DNA of 30,388 nucleotides. Origin: Micavibrio aeruginosavorus (lineage in GTDB: Bacteria; Pseudomonadota; Alphaproteobacteria; Micavibrionales; Micavibrionaceae). Shown piece after piece: positions 1 to 7,016 of the stretch. How positions within the stretch are numbered: position 1 is the first letter of the stretch; each line of letters begins with the position of its first letter. The DNA lies in the NCBI GenBank assembly GCA_003241285.1, contig QFOT01000007.1:1-30388 (forward strand). Reading direction: 5' to 3'. Below the pieces are notes generated by a model that was not told the DNA's origin, made no database searches, and worked only from the letters and a program-made list of their open reading frames with translations. The position numbers were made by a program, and so were the translations under genes.

Positions 1-579
1 AACATCGCCGCCGATCTGCTCATAAAGCGCGGCGTATGTTCCGGCGCAGGTCACAAGATCTTCCCCGATATGAACGACGAGATCAGGATTGGCGCAGATC
101 ATCTTAAGCTGGCGGTTTTTGGCTTCATGCAAAAGCGCAAGCAGCTCACCTTCATCGAATTGCATGGAGCCGGGAATAGAATTCAGAATGAAATCGGCAT
201 CGTCGACAGACGTTGCGTGCAGGATATCGAGGCCGCGCATGGGTCCGGCAAACTCCGGCGAGCCGAAGAACAGGACATTTTTATTTCTGTAGTTCGATTC
301 TAGTTCGATATGAGCGGAAGCTCCGGCTGTTACAATCTCGTCATACATCGAGCGCTCAATGCCATGGCGTTCCAGATCGCGGATCGTGTCTTCCGGCATT
401 TTCGGTGTATTCGATACAAGGCAGGTTTTCTTACCGTGATTTTTCAAGGCCTCAAGGCAGACGATAGTGCCGGGATTGAGGCGCTGCCCATTGTGCAGCA
501 AGCCAAAAATATCGAGGAAGTAGTAATCATATATATCGGCGAGATCGCGCAGGCCGGAAAGATGGGGGATTTGTGCCAT
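1..579 (-). CDS. HAD superfamily class IIA hydrolase, 3' end off window
   Basis: The frame is open from ATG at 579 to the window edge (193 codons), so the C-terminus is missing. The N-terminal LDIFGLLHNG (D23 as the likely nucleophile) and the LVSNTPK motif fit the NagD-like class IIA HAD phosphatases, closest in my judgement to the TIGR01459 subgroup. Later segments such as LFFGSPEF and ICANPDLVV also match that group. Family members are usually about 280-290 residues, so roughly a third is missing. The start codon overlaps the stop of the upstream EAL gene as TGATG, which suggests translational coupling. The substrate is unknown; phosphate ester hydrolysis is inferred from the family only. 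Confidence 0.8.
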   Translation of the reverse strand, partial: MAQIPHLSGLRDLADIYDYYFLDIFGLLHNGQRLNPGTIVCLEALKNHGKKTCLVSNTPKMPEDTIRDLERHGIERSMYDEIVTAGASAHIELESNYRNKNVLFFGSPEFAGPMRGLDILHATSVDDADFILNSIPGSMQFDEGELLALLHEAKNRQLKMICANPDLVVHIGEDLVTCAGTYAALYEQIGGDV

Positions 580-1877
580 CAGGCGGCTTTCTTGGGGCGG
601 TAAGCGATTTCAAGGTCAGGTTTGCCGAAGAGGTAACCTTCACCGTATTCTATATCGAAATCTAAAAGTTCGACGACATCACGGTCATTTTCTATTTTCT
701 CGACGATTAAAGTGATATTCGCCGCATCAAGGCGATTTTTCAAGCGTGCGATCAGCGCTTCGCCCTCGGATGAGGTGGCAAGAGAAATCAGCTTGGCGGC
801 ATCAAGCTTGATAAATTCTATGCGCAGTTTCTGCAGTTTCATAACATCCATATTCGGATTATCGATGTTATCGATTGAGAAGCGGCAACCTGTCTGACCG
901 AGGCCTTGCATCACCGCCATCATCTGGGGTGACAGCCCGTTAAATTCGCTTTGTTTTATTTCAAAGATCAAATTCTGTGACAGCTCGCGGTTGCGTTTGA
1001 TGAATTCCAGAAGGTCGCCCATAAATGCCGCATCTTTCAAAGACGATACAGCGATATTAAGGAAGTAGCCGAGCTCCACGTTGCGCCGCGCATCCGAACG
1101 TATGCTGTCGAGCACGTGAATAAGAAGCAGATGATCAACATCGGACATTAATGTTTCTTTCTCGGCCAGCTCGCGGTAACGGTCGGCGGAAATATAAACG
1201 CCGGCTTTGGCGCGGATCCGGGCGAAAAGCTCAAGATAAATAAGGCGGCGGGAAGGAAGTTTTACAATAGGCTGCGCAAAAATCTCGATACGATCATTAT
1301 GCACGGCGTGATGAACCAGCTCTGACACAATCGTATCGCTGTAATTCGCCGGATGCGACGACATGCGGCGATCCATTTCGATATCGTCGTTCTCAGGGAA
1401 AATATCATCGCTGCGCGAGGCTGACGCTGCGGTCAGGTCCTCATATCTGCGGGATGTGTCGGCGACTGTCGCGCGGGGGCGCATTCCCATTTTTTCCAGA
1501 GATTGCTGAATGCGGCTGGCGATATTTTCGCCGAGCGGGGATTGGGCCGTCTGTGTGGCCTGCTGTTTTTTGAGAAGCGCGGCAGCGCGTGCCATGTCGT
1601 CTTTCAGGCCGTCCATCTCGCCGCGGGTGCGCGCCATCTCACGGGTCAGGCGGTCATGATTGATGCCCATCGTCGAAACTTGAGATTTGATCTTTTTCTC
1701 TGCCTGATAACGCGAGAGCATCTCATATCCCATCGTTCCGGCCAGAACCAGAAATCCGGCAACGGTGCCCGCAGCGCTGCCGCCGAACATGCCGCCCACA
1801 AAAGCAACCATCAGCACGCAGCCGCACAGATAGAGCGAAAGCCAGATCGTGGAATGTTTGGAGATAAAGTCGAACAT
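579..1877 (-). CDS. tipF: TipF-like EAL-domain protein (flagellar placement factor)
   Basis: This 432-residue protein has two N-terminal membrane segments (about 11-31 and 33-50), a charged, probably coiled-coil stretch (about 55-110), a low-complexity linker and a C-terminal EAL domain (about 183-425). That layout matches TipF, a Caulobacter c-di-GMP receptor needed for flagellum assembly at the pole. Signature residues are only partly kept. ELF (216-218) replaces EAL, DN (336-337) replaces the metal-binding Asp pair, and EGYLFG (413-418) replaces QGYLFG. N274, E306, K357 and E393 are in place. A binding role without phosphodiesterase activity is therefore likely. Several flagellar genes lie in the same window. 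The symbol rests on architecture, so a generic EAL protein remains possible. No clear ribosome binding site is seen; an inverted repeat ends just upstream. Confidence 0.72.
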   Translation of the reverse strand: MFDFISKHSTIWLSLYLCGCVLMVAFVGGMFGGSAAGTVAGFLVLAGTMGYEMLSRYQAEKKIKSQVSTMGINHDRLTREMARTRGEMDGLKDDMARAAALLKKQQATQTAQSPLGENIASRIQQSLEKMGMRPRATVADTSRRYEDLTAASASRSDDIFPENDDIEMDRRMSSHPANYSDTIVSELVHHAVHNDRIEIFAQPIVKLPSRRLIYLELFARIRAKAGVYISADRYRELAEKETLMSDVDHLLLIHVLDSIRSDARRNVELGYFLNIAVSSLKDAAFMGDLLEFIKRNRELSQNLIFEIKQSEFNGLSPQMMAVMQGLGQTGCRFSIDNIDNPNMDVMKLQKLRIEFIKLDAAKLISLATSSEGEALIARLKNRLDAANITLIVEKIENDRDVVELLDFDIEYGEGYLFGKPDLEIAYRPKKAA

Positions 1878-1888
1878 GATTAATTATT

Positions 1889-2353
1889 TTACCGCGGAGG
1901 CGCGGAGTTTAAGGAGTCCGCGGAGATTTGATATTTATTGACTATGCGTTTCAATCCATTTTTCATGAGATTGACATTGAAATTCATCAATAAGCCTAAT
2001 GATAAATTCGTTAGCTTTAGATATGTGAGCAATTGAGCTTCATACACTGGATTTATCTTCTCAACAGATTTCAATTCAAGAATAATTTTGTCTTCTACTA
2101 ATAAATCTATTTTCAAATTATTTTTTAAAATTTTACCATCGTAATTTATAGGAAAATTCTTTTGTCTTTCACATTTCAAACCAAATTTTTCTAACTCAAT
2201 GCACATGCATTCTTCGTAAATAGATTCTAGCAACCCTGGGCCAAGATTCTTATGAACTTGAATAGCGCATTTGATTATTTTTTCTGTCAGGATATTATCA
2301 GGGCTACCGAGGTCGATGACATTTCCCATTATCTTCTCCGCGAACTCTTTCAT
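1889..2353 (-). CDS. GxxExxY protein (PD-(D/E)XK-like fold)
   Basis: A 154-residue protein with the family signature G40-x-x-E43-x-x-Y46 in GPGLLESIYEE, followed by D83 in the KIDLLV strand, the ExK pair E93/K95 in ILELKSV and a QLLTYL segment. This set is typical of the GxxExxY family (TIGR04256, PDDEXK_3), which is predicted to be nuclease-like; its cellular role is not established. The first eight or so residues and the last few are encoded inside the inverted repeats, so M10 (about 2326) is an alternative start. The gene is visibly AT-rich against flanking pyrD and the TipF-like gene, in keeping with acquisition. It lies in the same direction as both neighbours and may be co-transcribed with them. 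Confidence 0.85.
   Translation of the reverse strand: MKEFAEKIMGNVIDLGSPDNILTEKIIKCAIQVHKNLGPGLLESIYEECMCIELEKFGLKCERQKNFPINYDGKILKNNLKIDLLVEDKIILELKSVEKINPVYEAQLLTYLKLTNLSLGLLMNFNVNLMKNGLKRIVNKYQISADSLNSAPPR
1891..1926. repeat. Left terminal inverted repeat of the GxxExxY cassette
   Basis: Starts ACCGCGGAGGCGCGGAG and carries three copies of a CGCGGAG unit. It pairs with 2335-2370, with five mismatches in 36. Its outer edge supplies the stop codon and its inner part the last residues of the GxxExxY gene. Confidence 0.7.
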
Positions 2354-2370
2354 CTCCGCGACTCCGCGGT
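2335..2370. repeat. Right terminal inverted repeat of the GxxExxY cassette
   Basis: Read on the minus strand it begins ACCGCGGAGTCGCGGAGATG. It matches 1891-1926 at 31 of 36 positions. Its outermost base is also the last base of the pyrD stop codon, and it contains the first possible ATG of the GxxExxY gene. Confidence 0.7.
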
Positions 2371-3437
2371 TAATTTTTATGGTCAGCCCCTACGGCTTCT
2401 GTAATATGACTAAAGCCATCTGACCGCAAGAGTTCCAATAAGTCCAGATTTATTTTCCGGATTAGGGCAGGGCCGTGGAAGACAAGCCCGCTATAGAGTT
2501 GGACGAGAGTAGCCCCGGCGCGGATTTTAGCGTAGGCGTCTTCACCGGATGAAATACCGCCTGCGCCTATAATCGGAATACGTCCATCGGTCAGGGCGTA
2601 GAAACGGCGGATCATGGCGGTGGAGAGATCGGTGAGCGGCGCACCCGACAGGCCACCTTTTTGTTCGCGGAAATCCTGTGGCAATTCTTCGGGGCGGTAA
2701 AGCGTTGTATTGGTCAGGATAACGCCGTCAATTTTCAGAGTGAGCAAAACATCGGCAATGTCCTTAACTTGTGCATCGTCCAGGTCCGGCGCGAGCTTGA
2801 CGAAGACCGGGGGCGGGTGAACACCGCAGGACTTCTTTCGCTCGTCCAGAACGGCGGAGAGCAATTCGGTCAGGGGCGCTTTTTCCTGTAAATTTCGGAG
2901 GCCCGGCGTGTTGGGCGAGGATATATTAATCGTGATGTAATCGGATAAGGGGCCAAGCGTACGGATCAACGCAGTGTAATCACTGGCCGGATCGGTCTGG
3001 TCTTTATTCATGCCGATATTGATGCCGACAACGCCGTGCTGGCGTGGCCTATTGGTCAGGAATTTATGCAAGTTCGCTTTAAATACGCCGACGCCTTTAT
3101 TGGGAAAACCCATGCGGTTGATGACGGCGCCGTGGTTTGGCTCCCGAAAGACTCTAGGGCGGGGATTTCCTTTTTGAGGTTTGATCGTCACTGTCCCGAC
3201 TTCGACAAAGCCGAAGCCGAGTTTCAGCATTGGCGCAATGACTTCGGCATTTTTATCGAAGCCTGCGGCAAGACCGACAGGATTGGGGAAGATACGACCG
3301 CACAGCTCGACGCGCAGGGCAGTATCCGTAACGGGTAAAACGGCGGGAGCAAGATTTCTTTTTAAGGCCTCAATGGTCAGTCGATGCGCGTTTTCAGCGT
3401 CGAGGCGGAAAAGAAAATGTTTGATGAGGTTAAACAC
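2370..3437 (-). CDS. pyrD: Dihydroorotate dehydrogenase (quinone), class 2
   Basis: Catalyses oxidation of dihydroorotate to orotate in pyrimidine synthesis, passing electrons to the quinone pool at the inner membrane. The 355 residues have the class 2 layout. An amphipathic N-terminal helix (about 1-20) is followed by the FMN barrel with GLAAGFDKNAE, FPNKGV, NISSPNTPGLRNLQ (catalytic Ser region), KLAPDL, TNTT and the C-terminal GAGGISSGEDA and QLYSGLVF phosphate-binding segments. The start is GTG at 3437, supported by an AAGGA about 10 bases upstream. The stop codon TAA is formed at the edge of the inverted repeat of the neighbouring cassette, so the last residues may have been altered by that insertion. 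Length is normal for the family. Confidence 0.95.
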   Translation of the reverse strand: MFNLIKHFLFRLDAENAHRLTIEALKRNLAPAVLPVTDTALRVELCGRIFPNPVGLAAGFDKNAEVIAPMLKLGFGFVEVGTVTIKPQKGNPRPRVFREPNHGAVINRMGFPNKGVGVFKANLHKFLTNRPRQHGVVGINIGMNKDQTDPASDYTALIRTLGPLSDYITINISSPNTPGLRNLQEKAPLTELLSAVLDERKKSCGVHPPPVFVKLAPDLDDAQVKDIADVLLTLKIDGVILTNTTLYRPEELPQDFREQKGGLSGAPLTDLSTAMIRRFYALTDGRIPIIGAGGISSGEDAYAKIRAGATLVQLYSGLVFHGPALIRKINLDLLELLRSDGFSHITEAVGADHKN

Positions 3438-3456
3438 TTAAAGTTTTTCCTTGCTG

Positions 3457-3520
3457 TTTTCCCCGCGAAAGCGGGGATTTAAAATCTGACAGCTCTAAAC
3501 CCCGGCTTTCGAGGGGGAAG
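3457..3520. repeat. Twin-hairpin intergenic repeat, copy 1
   Basis: Two hairpins in inverted arrangement: CCCCGC-GAAA-GCGGGG at 3461-3476 and a decayed partner CCCCGGCTTTCGAGGGGG at 3499-3516. Related copies lie at about 4128, 19306 and 28721. The repeat fills most of the gap between pgsA and pyrD. This resembles REP/BIME-type elements; no function is shown. Confidence 0.7.
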
Positions 3521-3530
3521 CAGTTATTAG

Positions 3531-4097
3531 TTAATCTCTCAAATGCTGGAAGCCGACTTTAAGGTAATCCCAGCCGGTCTGGATCGTCAGCATTGCAGCA
3601 ACGGTGATGATCATATGGCCCCAGGTGAGTGTCGAGATATGCGTCCAGGCAAGCGTTGCATCGCCATAAGGTCCCATGATCAGAAAACCGAGCGAGGTCA
3701 TCTGAAATCCGGTTTTATATTTTGCCAGTTTGGAAACTGGGACTGAAATATTCTTCGGGCCGAGGAATTCACGAAGACCTGAGATTAAGAATTCTCGCGT
3801 GATGATAAGGAGAGGCGGGATAATCCAGACGCCGTCTAATTTATGCGTGGCGACAAGGCAGAGGATAACGGTAATGACGAAGATTTTGTCGGCGATAGGG
3901 TCAAGAAATTTACCGAAGGCGGACTCTATCTTCATTTTGCGGGCGAGATAACCATCGAACCAGTCGGTGATGCAACCGAGAGTATAGAGCGTGAGGGCGG
4001 TCCATGCGGCCCAAGGGGTCGGCACGAACATCAGCAGCAGCAAAAAAGGAAGGCTGGCGAGGCGGCTGACGGTAATGATATTCGGAAGATTCTTCAT
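3531..4097 (-). CDS. pgsA: CDP-diacylglycerol--glycerol-3-phosphate 3-phosphatidyltransferase
   Basis: Makes phosphatidylglycerol phosphate, the committed step of acidic phospholipid synthesis, in the inner membrane. The 188 residues carry the complete CDP-alcohol phosphotransferase motif starting at D45, with D48-G-x2-A-R53, then G, and the downstream DPIADK aspartates. NIITVSRL near the N-terminus is also typical of PgsA. Four or more hydrophobic segments are visible, as expected. ATG at 4097 is preceded by an AAGGA a few bases upstream. It lies between ctrA and pyrD on the same strand but is separated from both by repeat-filled gaps, so it is probably not in a tight operon. Confidence 0.93.
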   Translation of the reverse strand: MKNLPNIITVSRLASLPFLLLLMFVPTPWAAWTALTLYTLGCITDWFDGYLARKMKIESAFGKFLDPIADKIFVITVILCLVATHKLDGVWIIPPLLIITREFLISGLREFLGPKNISVPVSKLAKYKTGFQMTSLGFLIMGPYGDATLAWTHISTLTWGHMIITVAAMLTIQTGWDYLKVGFQHLRD

Positions 4098-4127
4098 AAA
4101 TCCTTATTAGCCTATAATTCAGTAAAT

Positions 4128-4202
4128 GTCATTCCTGCGAAGGCAGGAATCTTTCTTAATTAGCCAGAAAGAGAAATCCCCGCTTTCGCGGGGATGACAA
4201 TA
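4128..4202. repeat. Twin-hairpin intergenic repeat, copy 2
   Basis: Bounded by GTCATTCC and its inverted partner GGGGATGAC. The left hairpin is ATTCCTGC-GAAG-GCAGGAAT and the right one CCCCGC-TTTC-GCGGGG at 4182-4197. The inner parts, ATCTTTCT and AGAAAGAG-like, also pair loosely, so the whole unit can form one long structure. It lies between ctrA and pgsA. Confidence 0.7.
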
Positions 4203-4222
4203 GTATTGTAATGTAGGTCTGA

Positions 4223-4924
4223 TTAAGCCGTAGCTTTAGCTGGTGAAGCTTGCGGCTCGCGAAGGACATAACCGCGGCCCCAGACAGTTTCGATGTAGTT
4301 TTCACCGCCGGCGGCTTGCTCGAGTTTCTTGCGGAGTTTGCAGATGAAAACATCGATGATTTTGACTTCCGGTTCGTCCATGCCGCCGTAAAGGTGGTTC
4401 AGGAACATTTCTTTGGTGAGGGTCGTGCCTTTGCGGAGGGCGAGGAGTTCGAGGATGCCGTATTCCTTGCCTGTCAGGTGGACAGGTTTGCCGTCGACAT
4501 CGACGGTGCGGCTGTCAAGATTGACGGCGACGCGGCCAATCTGGATTTTGGACTGGGCATGGCCTTGGGAGCGGCGGACGATAGCCTTGATACGGGCGAT
4601 CATTTCCGCTTTTTCAAAAGGCTTTGTCAGGTAATCGTCGGCTCCAAAGCCAAGGCCTTTGATTTTGCTGTCAAGCTCGGCAAGGCCGGAAAGGATAAGA
4701 ATTGGAATATTGATCTTATCGTTGCGTAATTTCTTCAGCACGTCATAACCGTGCATATCGGGCAACATTAGATCAAGTATGATGATATCATACTCATAAA
4801 ATTTCCCAAGTTCATAGGCGTCCTCACCCAAATCGGTGGTTTCGACCATATATCCTTCGGATTTGAGGATCATCTCAATCGACTTGGCGGTTGAGCTGTC
4901 GTCTTCTACTAATAATACGCGCAT
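4223..4924 (-). CDS. ctrA: Cell-cycle response regulator CtrA
   Basis: This OmpR-type regulator of 233 residues has a receiver domain (about 1-115) with acidic D8/D9, phosphoacceptor D51 in ILDLMLPD and K in the LTKPFEK loop. It is followed by a winged-helix DNA-binding domain (about 125-225) with the near-invariant CtrA segments LTGKEYGILELL, KEMFLNHLYGG and KIIDVFICKLRKKL. CtrA controls cell-cycle and flagellar genes by binding TTAA-N7-TTAA sites. A GGGAG lies about eight bases before the ATG. The gene diverges from fliI-fliJ, and the shared upstream region is full of TTAA tetramers, which suggests autoregulation. The C-terminus ends AKATA rather than the Ala-Ala end I recall for Caulobacter CtrA, so ClpXP turnover may differ. 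Confidence 0.96.
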   Translation of the reverse strand: MRVLLVEDDSSTAKSIEMILKSEGYMVETTDLGEDAYELGKFYEYDIIILDLMLPDMHGYDVLKKLRNDKINIPILILSGLAELDSKIKGLGFGADDYLTKPFEKAEMIARIKAIVRRSQGHAQSKIQIGRVAVNLDSRTVDVDGKPVHLTGKEYGILELLALRKGTTLTKEMFLNHLYGGMDEPEVKIIDVFICKLRKKLEQAAGGENYIETVWGRGYVLREPQASPAKATA

Positions 4925-4975
4925 GGGGTTTCTCCCTGTGAATGGTCCGAAAAGAATGAACTTAGGAACTCTTTG

Positions 4976-5062
4976 TTAATAACTATATTAACATTTATTA
5001 AAAAGGTTAACAAAGAATTATTTTCGCGGGCAGGGCAGCAAATAGTTAAGATTTTGTTTTAA
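4976..5062. promoter_or_regulatory. ctrA-fliI divergent regulatory region with TTAA cluster
   Basis: Six TTAA tetramers start at 4976, 4988, 4998, 5007, 5046 and 5059. The best match to the CtrA box TTAA-N7-TTAA is 5007-5021, where the second half reads TTAT (7 of 8). Other spacings are 5, 6, 8 and 9 bases. The cluster lies upstream of both ctrA and fliI. CtrA binding here is an inference, since AT-rich DNA yields TTAA by chance. Confidence 0.4.
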
Positions 5063-5104
5063 AAGCCCTAATCTTCTTTTCCTTAAATATGCTAAAATCT
5101 CTAA

Positions 5105-6454
5105 ATGGACCGACTCGCCGAGAAAATTGCCGCCACCATCGCCACCGTTCCCGACCATGAAGTATACGGGCGGGTGACCAAGATTCTGGGTTTGCTGGTT
5201 GAGATTGCCGGGTTCGGCGAGGATCTTGTTGTGGGCTCCATGGTTTATTTGCGGCCTGATTCCGCCCATGACATTCCATGCGAGGTTGTCGGGTTTAAAG
5301 ACAAGCGGGCGCTTCTTATGCCCTTTGGCCCGCTCGAAGGCGTGGGGCTTGGCTGCCGGGCGTTTATCCAGACGTCTAAGCCAGTCGTATTTCCAAGCGA
5401 GCGCTGGCTGGGCCGCGTTATCAACGCGCTCGGACAACCAATCGATGATTTAGGTCCTCTGGCGAAAGGCTCGATGGCGATTGCGCTCAAATCCACCGGA
5501 CCTGCCGCGCATACAAGGCAAAGAGTTGGCGAGCAATTGGACCTCGGCGTGCGCGCGGTGAATAATTTTATCGCCATGTGTAAGGGGCAGCGTATGGGTA
5601 TCTTCGCCGGATCGGGCGTCGGTAAATCTGTGACACTCTCCATGATGGCGCGATATACGGAAGCCGAGATTATCGTCATCGGCCTTGTCGGCGAACGCGG
5701 GCGCGAGGTGCAGGAATTCCTCGAAGACGATCTCGGCGAAGAAGGATTGAAACGCTCGGTCGTCATCGTCGCAACAGGGGACGAGCCTGCGCTGATGCGC
5801 AGGCAGTCAGCCTATATGACTTTGGCGGTGGCTGAATATTTCAGGAAACAAGGTAAACAGGTTTTATGTCTGATCGATTCCATCACGCGCTTTGCGATGG
5901 CGCATAGGGAGATCGGCCTATCCGCCGGTGAGCCGCCGACATCGAAAGGTTATCCGCCGACCACGTTCGGGGAATTGGCGAGGTTATTGGAACGCGCCGG
6001 GCCGGGGCCACGCGGCGAAGGCTCGATTACTGGTTTGTTTACGGTTTTGGTCGAAGGCGATGATCATAACGAACCGATATCGGATGCGGTGCGCGGGATT
6101 GTCGACGGTCACATCGTGATGGAACGGCAAATTGCCGATCGCGGACGTTATCCGGCGATCAATATTTTAAAATCCGTTTCAAGAAGTTTGCCGCGCGCTT
6201 ATACGGATGAACAAAACGCGATTGCGCGTCGCGCGAAGCAAGTGATTTCAAATTACGAGAATATGGCCGAATTGATAAGGCTCGGTGCGTACCGCAAAGG
6301 CTCGGACGCCAATGTCGACGAAGCGATCATGCTCTATCCGGATATCGAAGAATTCCTGACACAGGCGAAAGATGATAACTCGTCGATTGATGAAGGGTTT
6401 GAGAGGCTGGCAGAAATCTTAGGCATGGATTATACGCCGGTTCATGACTCTTAA
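5105..6454 (+). CDS. fliI: Flagellum-specific export ATPase FliI
   Basis: Hexameric ATPase at the base of the flagellar type III export apparatus, where it energises and orders substrate delivery to the FlhA/FlhB gate. The 449 residues show the beta-barrel N-terminal domain (about 20-95) and an F1-beta-like core with Walker A AGSGVGKS (168-175), VGERGREVQEFL, Walker B VLCLIDSITRFAMAHREIG and the ATPase signature PAINILKSVSRSLPRA. Length is normal. No strong ribosome binding site is visible before ATG 5105, but homology begins close to it. The gene starts a plus-strand pair with fliJ and diverges from ctrA. A GANTC methylation-type site (GACTC) overlaps codons 3-4. Confidence 0.97.
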   Translation: MDRLAEKIAATIATVPDHEVYGRVTKILGLLVEIAGFGEDLVVGSMVYLRPDSAHDIPCEVVGFKDKRALLMPFGPLEGVGLGCRAFIQTSKPVVFPSERWLGRVINALGQPIDDLGPLAKGSMAIALKSTGPAAHTRQRVGEQLDLGVRAVNNFIAMCKGQRMGIFAGSGVGKSVTLSMMARYTEAEIIVIGLVGERGREVQEFLEDDLGEEGLKRSVVIVATGDEPALMRRQSAYMTLAVAEYFRKQGKQVLCLIDSITRFAMAHREIGLSAGEPPTSKGYPPTTFGELARLLERAGPGPRGEGSITGLFTVLVEGDDHNEPISDAVRGIVDGHIVMERQIADRGRYPAINILKSVSRSLPRAYTDEQNAIARRAKQVISNYENMAELIRLGAYRKGSDANVDEAIMLYPDIEEFLTQAKDDNSSIDEGFERLAEILGMDYTPVHDS

Positions 6455-6456
6455 AG

Positions 6457-6558
6457 TCTTCTCCCTTCGGGAGAAGATTTAGATGAGGGGGGATGTTGAA
6501 GATCGAGCTCAATTCTGAATGATCGCCCCTCACCCAACCCTCTCCCGAAGGGAGAGGG
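6457..6558. repeat. Inverted hairpin pair between fliI and fliJ
   Basis: Two strong hairpins: TCTTCTCCC-TTC-GGGAGAAGA (6457-6477) and CCCTCTCCC-GAA-GGGAGAGGG (6538-6558). Each is followed or preceded by related GATGAGGGG/CCCCTCACCC tracts, so the two halves form an imperfect inverted repeat of roughly 33 bases per arm. It lies within the presumed fliIJ transcript, directly after the fliI stop. It could attenuate or stabilise mRNA. No T-run follows, so it is not a classic terminator. Confidence 0.7.
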
Positions 6559-6593
6559 CTTTGTAATCGAAGGTCTTGGTGGTAAAATAAAAC

Positions 6594-7016
6594 ATGGCAA
6601 ATTTGAAACCCCTTATTCGTCTGAGAAAATTTCAAGTCGAAGAAAAACAGAAAGTTCTTGCCGCGCTTTTGCGCGAAGTTGAAAAATTCGAAACCAAAAA
6701 ACGTGAAGTATTGGTCAGCATCAAAGAAGAGCGCAAAATTGCCGAGGAGAGCGACGATTACGAAACGCAGGCCGCTTATCGCCTCTATGCCGAGCGCGCA
6801 CGGGACCAGGTGAAGCTGATCGATCTTGAAATCAATAAATACAATTTCCTGATCCAAAAAGCGCAGGACGATATGCGTGAAGCCTTTGCCGAGCAGAAGA
6901 AAATCGAAATCATCCAGAAAGAGCGTGAAGCCGAAGAAGCACGCGAAGAAAACCGGAAGGATTCTGCGCGCATGGATGAGGTGGGAATGACAGGGTTTGT
7001 CAGGAAAGAGGAGTAA
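6594..7016 (+). CDS. fliJ: Flagellar export chaperone FliJ
   Basis: A 140-residue, almost wholly helical, charged protein with heptad-like spacing throughout, the length and antiparallel coiled-coil character of FliJ. In known systems FliJ sits in the central channel of the FliI hexamer, helps couple export to the proton gradient via FlhA and recycles chaperones. Sequence conservation in this family is low, so the call rests on size, the N-terminal LKPLIRLRKFQVEEKQ pattern typical of FliJ, and position directly downstream of fliI. A hairpin pair occupies the 139-base gap from fliI. Its 3' end overlaps the convergent membrane-protein gene by 17 bases. Confidence 0.85.
   Translation: MANLKPLIRLRKFQVEEKQKVLAALLREVEKFETKKREVLVSIKEERKIAEESDDYETQAAYRLYAERARDQVKLIDLEINKYNFLIQKAQDDMREAFAEQKKIEIIQKEREAEEAREENRKDSARMDEVGMTGFVRKEE

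Larger units (their letters stand above)
1891..2370. mobile_element. Putative GxxExxY cassette with terminal inverted repeats
   Basis: About 480 bp bounded by two 36-bp inverted repeats (1891-1926 and 2335-2370) that match at 31 of 36 positions without gaps. The interior is markedly more AT-rich than its neighbours and holds one gene of the GxxExxY family. The unit sits exactly between pyrD, whose TAA stop shares base 2370, and the TipF-like gene, whose ATG is 11 bp beyond the gene's stop codon. No transposase is present, so any movement would need help from elsewhere. Mobility is inferred from structure and composition only. Confidence 0.5.

Noticed and set aside
3461..3476. CCCCGC hairpin as an intrinsic terminator of pgsA
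   Set aside because: No T-run follows on the relevant strand; the dispersed copies show it is a repeat.
5018..5437. Minus-strand open frame of 139 codons overlapping the start of fliI
   Set aside because: Antisense to well-conserved fliI codons, with unusual composition and no recognisable motif.
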